From Alistipes sp. An66 (lineage in GTDB: Bacteria > Bacteroidota > Bacteroidia > Bacteroidales > Rikenellaceae), in contig NZ_NFHT01000002.1 in assembly GCF_002161445.1 (NCBI RefSeq), positions 62,001-126,000 of the forward strand: 64,000 bases of DNA, given 5' to 3'. Below, one piece after another: positions 33,000 through 40,110 of this stretch. The notes below the pieces were generated by a model that searched no databases, was not told the origin of the DNA, and was given only the letters and a program-made list of their open reading frames with translations. Position numbers and translations under genes: made by a program. How positions within the stretch are numbered: position 1 is the stretch's first letter; every line of letters starts with the position of its first letter.

Positions 33000-33029
33000 C
33001 CGTTCCGGCGGCTGCGGCCGCCGGAACGG
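33000..33029 (+). other. Very stable 13-bp hairpin with a UNCG-type tetraloop
   Basis: CCGTTCCGGCGGC (33000-33012) and GCCGCCGGAACGG (33017-33029) pair perfectly around TGCG, giving the C(UNCG)G loop class known for high stability. It fills the 60-bp gap before the transglutaminase gene and has no T run. It probably acts in RNA processing or stability. Confidence 0.55.
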
Positions 33030-33048
33030 ATCCTTTACCCGAACCGAC

Positions 33049-34077
33049 ATGAAAAAACTCTTCTGGATACTGGCCGGCATCGCGCTCTGCGCGTGCGATT
33101 CCGGCTCCGGCTCCGAGCCCCCGAAAACGGAGGGCGGATCCGGATTCGAACCCTCGACCCGCAACGGAAGGATCGTCTGCGCGCTGGCCGACGCCTATGC
33201 GGAGTTCGAGTCGACGGACAAACTGCCGTCGTCCATCGAGGTCGACGGAGAGACGCTCGACAAGGGCGCCTGGTGGGAAGCCGCCGCACGGCTGCTGCTG
33301 CTCATGACCAATGCGGAGAGCGGCTGGGAGGAGACGGAACTGACGCTCGAAGGCTACGCCGCACCGGCCGAACCGACGAAATTCGACACCTTCCCCGCCG
33401 ATGAGATGCCGATCGGCGCGCTGTGCTACCAGTCGGAGGCGCAGCTGAACTTCGCCTCCGGGCGGGGGACCTTCGCCAACTACTGCACCTTCTCGAAGAC
33501 GGGCTACACCGCACCCGACGGCACGACCTACGAAGGACAGATGTCGTTCGACCGGGCCGCCGTGATCTTCATGCGGGCCTTCGCCCATTACAAGGAGCAC
33601 GGGCAGCTGCCCGAACGCCTCTCCTCGTGGCCGAGCGACTTCCTGCACCCGACGCTCAACTGCGACCCGTCCGACGCGACCGTCACCGCAGCTCTGGCCG
33701 GGGCCGTGGCGGGGAAGAGCACCCTGCGCGAGAAGGCCGAGGCGATCTTCCTCTACGTGCGCGACCACGTCGAGTACGAGTATTACGAAAACACCTCCTA
33801 CGGAGCAGCCGGGACGCTCTCCGGCGGCAAGGGCAACTGCTGCGACCACGCGCATGCGGTCATCGCCATGGCGCGTGCAGCCGGCATCCCGACGCGCTAC
33901 GTGCACGCCGAGGCGACCTATCCGAGCGGCACGGTCTATGGACACGTATGGGCCGAGCTGTATCTCGACGGCGTGTGGTATCTCTGCGACGCCACGGGCA
34001 AGGAGAACACCTTCGGGAACCACGAGAACTGGGTTTCGTTCGTCCTGAACAGCAAACTGGCCGAACTGACCTTCTAA
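33049..34077 (+). CDS. Lipoprotein with one repeat module and a Cys-His-Asp transglutaminase-type domain
   Basis: 342 aa, lipobox LCAC (C16). Residues about 38-90 (AEFESTDKLPSSIEVDGETL) and 135-195 (YKEHGQLPERLSS) repeat the A and B parts of the preceding protein. The C-terminal domain, about 205-342, has a complete papain/transglutaminase triad: C264 in KGNCCDHAHA, H299 in YGHVWAELYL and D314 in YLCDATG. Repeats followed by such a domain is the architecture of the pseudomurein endoisopeptidases PeiW/PeiP (peptidase family C71), which cut the Ala-Lys isopeptide link in methanogen walls. I infer a cell-wall peptidase. The triad is seen directly; the substrate is not. Confidence 0.7.
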   Translation: MKKLFWILAGIALCACDSGSGSEPPKTEGGSGFEPSTRNGRIVCALADAYAEFESTDKLPSSIEVDGETLDKGAWWEAAARLLLLMTNAESGWEETELTLEGYAAPAEPTKFDTFPADEMPIGALCYQSEAQLNFASGRGTFANYCTFSKTGYTAPDGTTYEGQMSFDRAAVIFMRAFAHYKEHGQLPERLSSWPSDFLHPTLNCDPSDATVTAALAGAVAGKSTLREKAEAIFLYVRDHVEYEYYENTSYGAAGTLSGGKGNCCDHAHAVIAMARAAGIPTRYVHAEATYPSGTVYGHVWAELYLDGVWYLCDATGKENTFGNHENWVSFVLNSKLAELTF

Positions 34078-34090
34078 AATTCCGAACACC

Positions 34091-35428
34091 ATGAAAACGA
34101 CCAAAACGCTTCTCGCCCTGCTGCTCGGCGCGCTGCTGCTCCCCGGATGCAAGGACTCTTCCAACGAGAACTACCCTTCGGCCGAGCAGCTCGCGGGCGT
34201 CGTTGTCAACGAGGTGTGCGGCTGTCTGGACGCGGACGACGACAGCTGGATCGAGATCTTCAACACCGCCGACCGGACCATCGATCTGAAAGGCGTCCGG
34301 TTCTTCCTCACCGACGACGACCGCTACCGGACGTGTATCGGCATCCTCCCGCAGCGGAGCATCGCTCCCGGCGGACATCTGGTCCTCGGAGTCCGCACGG
34401 GAGAGATCGATACGGGGATTCCGGCCGCCACGGTGCGGGAGATCTACATGACCGCGGCCGACGGTTCGGAGATCGACCACTTCGTACGGGCCTCGGACCT
34501 CACCCGTCCCGACGCCCACGCCGCGGGCGGGAGTTTCTCGCGCCTTCCGGACGGAACGGGGTCGTGGTACACGACGACCACCGCCACACGGGGTGCGGCC
34601 AACATCGGATACACCAGCCGGGCGGGATTCTGGCTGTGGAGTTCCTCGCTGAACAGCATCTCCTTCGAGACGCTGGCCGCAAAGGGCTACGGACACGTCA
34701 TCCTCCACGAGCAGGCCTTCAAGTCCTACCCGCAGGAGACGGTGCTCGGCCGCATCGCCGAAGCCGAAGCTCTCGGCATGACGGTCCACATCTGGATGCA
34801 GTGCTTCTACGAGAACAGCACCTGGGTCAGCCCCGTGGACGACGCGAACAAGCGGTACGACCAGGAGCTCTACGACCGGATCCTCACCCGCGCCGAAGGG
34901 TATCTCGACCTGGGCATCCGGGCCATCCACTTCGACTACATCCGTTTCGGCGGCACGGCCTACAAGCACAACTTCCCCGAAGCGGGCGTCACGGGCGAAG
35001 GGGCCATCACGGAGTTCTGCCGGCAGGCCGCGGAGCGCCTCCGGGCACAGAATCCGCAGGTCATCCTCTCGGCGGCGCTCATGGCCGAACGCGAGGGCAT
35101 CTACTACTACGGGCAGAACCCCGCACAGATGGGCCAATACCTCGACATTCTGATCCCGATGATCTACCGCTACTCCGAGACCGGCGGCGCCGACCGCGAC
35201 GGCACCTGGGCCTGCAACATGGCCGACTACTTCGCGGAGAAGGCCGGAGGCGCCGAGGTGTGGGCCGGGACGCAGACCTACCGCTATACGTCGGGTTCGG
35301 CCGTCGGACTCGCGCAGGAGCAGCTGCGGAGCGACTGCGCGGACTTCACGCAGTCGAAAGCCGCGGGAATCTTCCTCTTCCGCTACGGGCTGGGCAACTT
35401 CCCCGACGTCAACGACCTCTGGAACTAA
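34091..35428 (+). CDS. Lipoprotein with lamin-tail domain and TIM-barrel glycosidase-like domain
   Basis: 445 aa, lipobox LLPGC (C20). About 35-150 resembles a lamin-tail domain (VVNEVCGC, DDSWIEIFNTADRTIDLKGV). About 155-445 looks like a TIM barrel of the putative glycosyl hydrolase-like type, as in DUF4015/GHL10 proteins: VHIWMQCFY, LGIRAIHFDYIRFGG, VILSAALMAE, LDILIPMIYRY and IFLFRYG at the expected strand ends. D and E in HFDYIR and LMAERE are candidate catalytic acids. It is not in a family whose reaction I can name. Its place after the repeat proteins makes it the best candidate in this locus for an endo-glycosidase acting on the wall backbone. Confidence 0.6.
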   Translation: MKTTKTLLALLLGALLLPGCKDSSNENYPSAEQLAGVVVNEVCGCLDADDDSWIEIFNTADRTIDLKGVRFFLTDDDRYRTCIGILPQRSIAPGGHLVLGVRTGEIDTGIPAATVREIYMTAADGSEIDHFVRASDLTRPDAHAAGGSFSRLPDGTGSWYTTTTATRGAANIGYTSRAGFWLWSSSLNSISFETLAAKGYGHVILHEQAFKSYPQETVLGRIAEAEALGMTVHIWMQCFYENSTWVSPVDDANKRYDQELYDRILTRAEGYLDLGIRAIHFDYIRFGGTAYKHNFPEAGVTGEGAITEFCRQAAERLRAQNPQVILSAALMAEREGIYYYGQNPAQMGQYLDILIPMIYRYSETGGADRDGTWACNMADYFAEKAGGAEVWAGTQTYRYTSGSAVGLAQEQLRSDCADFTQSKAAGIFLFRYGLGNFPDVNDLWN

Positions 35429-35443
35429 ATCCGCACCGAAACC

Positions 35444-36292
35444 ATGATACTCATTGCCGACAGCGGCTCGACAAAGACCGATTGGGCGTGCATCCCGTGC
35501 GACGGGAGCCGCCCGCAGGGCTTCACGAGCCAGGGGTACAACCCGAACTACATCACGCAGGAGCAGATGCGCGAGGATATCCTCCACGCGCTGCCTGCGG
35601 GATTCCCCCGCGAGGCGATCCGCGAGATCCACTTCTACGGCGCCGGGGTCACGGAGCTGCAATACGGATTCGTGCGCAGCGTGCTGCGCGGAATCTTCCC
35701 CAACGCCGAACCGATCGCCGTGGCCATGGACCTGCTGGCCGCCGCCCGTGCCCTGCTGGGGCGCGGGAGCGGCTTCGCGGCGATCCTCGGCACGGGGACC
35801 AACTCCTGCCTCTACGACGGAGAGCGCATCACGCTGAACATCGACTCGCTGGGCTTCATCCTCGGCGACGAAGGGAGCGGGGGCTACCTCGGCAAGCGGC
35901 TGATCCGCGACTTCATCCGCGGCGACATGCCCGAAGGAGCACGGCAGCTCACTGCCGCGGAGCTCGGGCTCTCGGGCGACGAGCTGATCGACCGCATCTA
36001 CACGCGGCCCTTCCCGAACCGGTTCTGTGCGCAGTACAGCCGTTTCGTCGGCAAGAACCTGCACACGGATCCCTATTTCCACCAGTTGGTGGCCGACTCC
36101 TTCCGGGACTTCTTCCGCAACATCGTCAGCCACTACCCCGACTACCGCAGCTACCGTTTCAACTGCGTCGGATCGGTCGGATACGCCTACCGCGACCTGC
36201 TGCTCTCCGTGGCCGGGGAGTTCGGCATGGCGCCCGGGCGCATCATCCGGGCCCCGATGGAGGGTTTGATCGACTATCACACGAACCGCTAA
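35444..36292 (+). CDS. BadF/BadG-family amino-sugar kinase (GlcNAc/MurNAc kinase)
   Basis: ATP-dependent sugar kinase of the ASKHA fold, 282 aa, cytoplasmic. The phosphate-1 motif is ADSGSTKTDW at the N-terminus. GTGTNSCLYDG forms phosphate-2, and GDEGSGGYLGKRLI is the family hallmark. NAGK-like enzymes phosphorylate GlcNAc. Tannerella MurK, in the same family, phosphorylates MurNAc and GlcNAc and feeds MurQ. MurQ upstream and an MFS transporter 15 bp downstream support the MurK role, but GlcNAc kinase alone is equally compatible with the sequence. Confidence 0.85.
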   Translation: MILIADSGSTKTDWACIPCDGSRPQGFTSQGYNPNYITQEQMREDILHALPAGFPREAIREIHFYGAGVTELQYGFVRSVLRGIFPNAEPIAVAMDLLAAARALLGRGSGFAAILGTGTNSCLYDGERITLNIDSLGFILGDEGSGGYLGKRLIRDFIRGDMPEGARQLTAAELGLSGDELIDRIYTRPFPNRFCAQYSRFVGKNLHTDPYFHQLVADSFRDFFRNIVSHYPDYRSYRFNCVGSVGYAYRDLLLSVAGEFGMAPGRIIRAPMEGLIDYHTNR

Positions 36293-36307
36293 AACACGTC
36301 AAAAACC

Positions 36308-37507
36308 ATGACTCGAAAAGACAACTACCTGCTGCCGCTGGCCTTCATCGGGCTGATGTTCTTCACCGTGGGGTTCGCGCTGGGCATCAACAGCTATCTG
36401 GTGCCGCTGTTGCAAGCGACGCTCGACGTCTCGTCGGGCGAATCGTACCTGATCCTCGCGGCGACCTTCTCGGCCTTCCTGATTTTCAGCTACCCCACGG
36501 CGCAGATCATCCGCCGGATCGGATACCGCCGGACCATGGCGCTCTCGTTCGTGATCTTCGCCGCAGGGTTCCTGCTCTTCGTGCCGTCGGCCCGGACGGA
36601 GAGCCTGGGGCTGTTCCTGCTGGCCTCGTTCATCTGCGGCGTGGGCAACACCGTCCTGCAAGCGGCCATCAACCCCTACATCACCATTCTGGGACCCATC
36701 GAGAGCGCCGCGCGGCGCATCAGCATCATGGGCATCTGCAACAAGCTGGCGTGGCCCGTGGCGCCGATCTTCCTGGCGGCCGTCATCGGCAAGGAGGTCA
36801 GCCAGGCCGTGCTGACGGACATCGACCTGCCGTTCTACATCATCGTGGGCATCTTCCTTCTGCTGGGCGTGCTGATGCTCTTCGCACCGTTGGAGGAGAT
36901 CAAGGCCACGGGCGAGGACGAGGCCGAAGCCGCCGACTGCCCCTATGCGACGGGGAAAAGCTCCATCCGACAGTTTCCCCACCTCATTCTGGGCGCCATC
37001 GCCCTGTTCCTCTACGTCGGGGTCGAGACCCTGGCGCTGGCCACCACGGTGGACTACGCCGCCAGCCTCGGACTCCCCGACCCGCAGGACTACGCCGTCT
37101 GGCCCAGCATCGGGCTCGTCGTCGGATACGTGGCCGGCATCCTGCTGATCCCGAAGCGGCTCGATCAGGCCGCGGCGTTGAAAATCTGCTGCTGGACGGG
37201 CGTGATCGGCACCCTGCTGATCGTCTTCACGCCGGCGGAGATCTCCGTATGGTCGGTGTCGCTCATCGCGCTGGCCTGCTCGCTGATCTGGCCGGCGATC
37301 TGGCCGCTGGCCATGGCCGACCTGGGGCGCTTCACCAAGACGGGAGCTTCGCTGCTCGTGGCCTCGATCGTCGGCGGGGCAGTTATTCCGCTGCTCTTCG
37401 GGTTCCTCAAGGACGCCGTCGGCAACCAGCAGGCCTACTGGATCTGCCTGCCCTGTTACCTTTTCATGTTGTACTATGCCTGCTACGGCTGCAAAATCCG
37501 TCGTTGA
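36308..37507 (+). CDS. MFS sugar transporter (FucP/GluP-like), probable amino-sugar importer
   Basis: 399 aa with about twelve hydrophobic helices and no signal peptide, an inner-membrane proton symporter. Family features include GINSYLVPLLQATLDVS in the first helix pair, FICGVGNTVLQAAINPYITI, and the second-half GAVIPLLFGFLKDAVG. It starts 15 bp after the kinase. By position it corresponds to MurT of Tannerella. The likely cargo is MurNAc, GlcNAc or another wall amino sugar. Confidence 0.85.
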   Translation: MTRKDNYLLPLAFIGLMFFTVGFALGINSYLVPLLQATLDVSSGESYLILAATFSAFLIFSYPTAQIIRRIGYRRTMALSFVIFAAGFLLFVPSARTESLGLFLLASFICGVGNTVLQAAINPYITILGPIESAARRISIMGICNKLAWPVAPIFLAAVIGKEVSQAVLTDIDLPFYIIVGIFLLLGVLMLFAPLEEIKATGEDEAEAADCPYATGKSSIRQFPHLILGAIALFLYVGVETLALATTVDYAASLGLPDPQDYAVWPSIGLVVGYVAGILLIPKRLDQAAALKICCWTGVIGTLLIVFTPAEISVWSVSLIALACSLIWPAIWPLAMADLGRFTKTGASLLVASIVGGAVIPLLFGFLKDAVGNQQAYWICLPCYLFMLYYACYGCKIRR

Positions 37508-37510
37508 GCG

Positions 37511-38776
37511 ATGAAAGGAATCCTTTTCCCGGCCGCACTCCTCCTGACACTCCTCGCCTTCGTCAAGGCGGAGGCCTGCACGACGGCCGTCATCCCGGCC
37601 AGCGCCAGCCGCACGGGGCGTCCGCTGCTCTGGAAGCAGCGCGACACCTCGGAGGAGGCGAACCATCTGGCCCACTTCCGGGGCGAGCGGTACGCCTTCA
37701 CGGGGCTGGTCGACACGGCCGACACGCTGCTGGAAAGCGTCTGGTGCGGCGCCAACGAGGCGGGCTTCGCCATTGCGAACAACGTCTCCTACAACCTCCG
37801 CCCCGACTCGTTGGAGAACAAACCCTACGAAGGGCTGGTGATGAAACGCGCACTGGGATGCTGCGCCACGGTGGATGATTTCGAACGAATGCTGCGCGAG
37901 ATGCCGCACCCGAACGGACTGGAAACCAACTACGGTGTGATCGACGCCGCGGGCGGAGCCGCCTATTTCGAGGTCTGGGACTACGGATACACGCGCTACG
38001 ACGCCGCCGATACGCCGGAGGGCTACCTCTGGCGCACGAACTTCTCGCTCTCGGGACGCCCCGACGAGGGACGCGGCTATACGCGCTACGCCACGGCCGA
38101 AGAGACGATGGCGGCCGAGGCCGCGGAGAAGTTCTCGCCGGAGTGGCTTCTGGACTCCCTGGGACGGTCGTTCCGCAACGCCGTCCTCGGCACGGACCTC
38201 ATGCAGGAGCCCCTGCCGGCAAGCGGGCTGGTGCTCGACGTGGACTACATCCCGCGCTACACGACCACGGCGAGCATCGTCATCGAAGGGGTGGCCGCCG
38301 GTGAGGCGCCGAACTCCGCGGTGCTGTGGTGCGCGCCGGGCTACACGCCCTGTTGCTACGCCATTCCCGTCTGGGTGGCCGCCGGCGACCGGATCCCCGC
38401 CATCCTGACGCTTCCCGCCGGGAATCCCGAAGCGATCGAAGCGGCCGGGAAGGCCAAGAAGTCCGAAAAGGCAGGGACAACCGGAGCCGTCGGGAAGAAG
38501 ACCCCGGCCAACGCCACGGCGCAGCAGCTCCAACAGAGCCTCTACCCGCTCGACCGCGACGGCGGGCACGTCTATCTCGACATGCGGCGGCTGCGGGAGG
38601 GCATTCTCCCGGAGGTCCGGCGTGCCGAGGCCCTCGAATTCGAGGAGGGGAAGGAGTTGGACCGGAAATTGCGCCGCACGGGATTCGATCCCGAAGCGGT
38701 CGCGGCCTACAATGAACGCGCCTGTGAACGCTTCCGCCAATACAGAGAACGAATCATCCAATTCCTGCAACCATGA
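37511..38776 (+). CDS. Secreted Ntn hydrolase of the C45/C69-like group
   Basis: 421 aa. A signal-like N-terminus ends in VKAEACTTAV, placing C23 as the presumed N-terminal nucleophile after processing. RPLLWKQRDTSE, NEAGFAIANN, LETNYGVIDAAGGAAYFEVWDY and LWRTNFSLSG follow the Ntn-hydrolase order seen in acyl-CoA:6-aminopenicillanate acyltransferase-like and dipeptidase relatives. These enzymes cut amide bonds. It begins 3 bp after the transporter and overlaps the next gene by four bases. In this locus it probably trims N-acyl or peptide amides in the periplasm. The exact bond is unknown. Confidence 0.75.
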   Translation: MKGILFPAALLLTLLAFVKAEACTTAVIPASASRTGRPLLWKQRDTSEEANHLAHFRGERYAFTGLVDTADTLLESVWCGANEAGFAIANNVSYNLRPDSLENKPYEGLVMKRALGCCATVDDFERMLREMPHPNGLETNYGVIDAAGGAAYFEVWDYGYTRYDAADTPEGYLWRTNFSLSGRPDEGRGYTRYATAEETMAAEAAEKFSPEWLLDSLGRSFRNAVLGTDLMQEPLPASGLVLDVDYIPRYTTTASIVIEGVAAGEAPNSAVLWCAPGYTPCCYAIPVWVAAGDRIPAILTLPAGNPEAIEAAGKAKKSEKAGTTGAVGKKTPANATAQQLQQSLYPLDRDGGHVYLDMRRLREGILPEVRRAEALEFEEGKELDRKLRRTGFDPEAVAAYNERACERFRQYRERIIQFLQP

Positions 38777-40110
38777 ACTTCACCCCCTGGACCCTGCTGA
38801 TCGACGTGGGCATCATCTCCGCGCTGCTGCTGCTCGGCAAGCTGGCGCGGGCCCGCCTGCCCTTCATCCAACGGCTCTTCATTCCTCCGAGTCTGCTGGC
38901 GGGTTTCTGCGCCCTGCTGCTGGGCCCCGAGGTGCTGGGGTGGCTGCCCCTCTCGAACAACACGGGGACCTATGCCGGAATCCTCATCGCACTGGTCTTC
39001 GGGGCCCTGCCCCTGACCTCGACGCGCCAGACCCGAAAGGGCGGCGACCACATCGGACGCATGTGGGCCTACGCCCAGGCGGGGCTCCTACTGCAATGGG
39101 CCCTGGGCGGCTTCGCAGGGCTTCTGCTGCTGGGGATGATCTGGCCGCTGAACGACGCCTTCGGACTCGCCATGCCGAGCGGTTTCTGCGGCGGCCACGG
39201 CACCGCGGCGGCCATCGGCGAGGCCTTCGCCAAATACGGCATGGAGGAGATGCTGTCGCTGGCCATGACAGCGGCGACGGTCGGGATCATCGCGGCGGTC
39301 GTCATCGGGCTGTGGCTCATCAAATGGGGCTCGGCACACGGCCAGACGACCTTCCTGAACAAGTTCACGGACCTGCCCGAAGAGCTGCAAACCGGCATCG
39401 TCCCGAAGGAGAAGCGCAGCAGCATGGGCGAAGCGTCGTTTTCGGCCATCTCGCTCGACTCGATGACCTTCAACTTCGGGGTCATCGCCCTGATCGCGCT
39501 CTGCGGCTACGGGATCAGCCAGCTCATCGCCCGCTTCTACCCGGCGCTGATGCTGCCCGTATTCAGCTGCGCCTTCATCGTGGGGCTGCTCCTGCGTCGG
39601 GCCTTCGACCTCACGCATACCCGCCAATACCTCTCGCCGAAGGTGATCGGGCACCTCTGCGGCGCCTTCACGGACTATCTGGTGGCCTTCGGCGTCGCGT
39701 CGATCAAACTCACCGTCGTGGCCCGCTACGTCGTGCCGCTCGCGCTGCTGCTCGGCATCGGGCTGCTCTGCACACTGGGCTACGTGCTCTGGATCGGGCG
39801 GCGCATCCACCGCACCTGCTGGTTCGAGAAGGCGATCTTCACCTGGGGATGGTTCACCGGGACGATGGCCATGAGCATCGCCCTGCTGCGCATCGTCGAC
39901 CCCGACACGCGCAGCCGCTGTCTGGACGACTACGCCTACGCCTATATCTATATCGCACCGGTCGAAATCGCCCTCGTGACCTTCGCTCCCGTGGCCTTTG
40001 CGAACGGCTTCGGCGGCGGCTTCCTGACCCTTTGTGCCGCAGCCGGCGGAGCGATCCTGCTCTTCGCCGTGCTGAAAGGCTGGCTCACGAAAAAAACGGC
40101 GAAACCATGA
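38773..40110 (+). CDS. gltS: Sodium/glutamate symporter, GltS type
   Basis: Inner-membrane Na+-coupled glutamate transporter, 445 aa, two inverted repeats of membrane helices. Family signatures include PSLLAGFCALLLGPEVLGWL in the first half, SGFCGGHGTAAAIGEAF as the first re-entrant loop, and ANGFGGGFLTLCAAAGG as the second, both glycine-rich as expected. ATGA overlaps join it to the genes on both sides, so it is co-translated with the two hydrolases. A glutamate importer coupled to two amidohydrolases implies that glutamate is a major product of the substrate peptide. Confidence 0.88.
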   Translation: MNFTPWTLLIDVGIISALLLLGKLARARLPFIQRLFIPPSLLAGFCALLLGPEVLGWLPLSNNTGTYAGILIALVFGALPLTSTRQTRKGGDHIGRMWAYAQAGLLLQWALGGFAGLLLLGMIWPLNDAFGLAMPSGFCGGHGTAAAIGEAFAKYGMEEMLSLAMTAATVGIIAAVVIGLWLIKWGSAHGQTTFLNKFTDLPEELQTGIVPKEKRSSMGEASFSAISLDSMTFNFGVIALIALCGYGISQLIARFYPALMLPVFSCAFIVGLLLRRAFDLTHTRQYLSPKVIGHLCGAFTDYLVAFGVASIKLTVVARYVVPLALLLGIGLLCTLGYVLWIGRRIHRTCWFEKAIFTWGWFTGTMAMSIALLRIVDPDTRSRCLDDYAYAYIYIAPVEIALVTFAPVAFANGFGGGFLTLCAAAGGAILLFAVLKGWLTKKTAKP

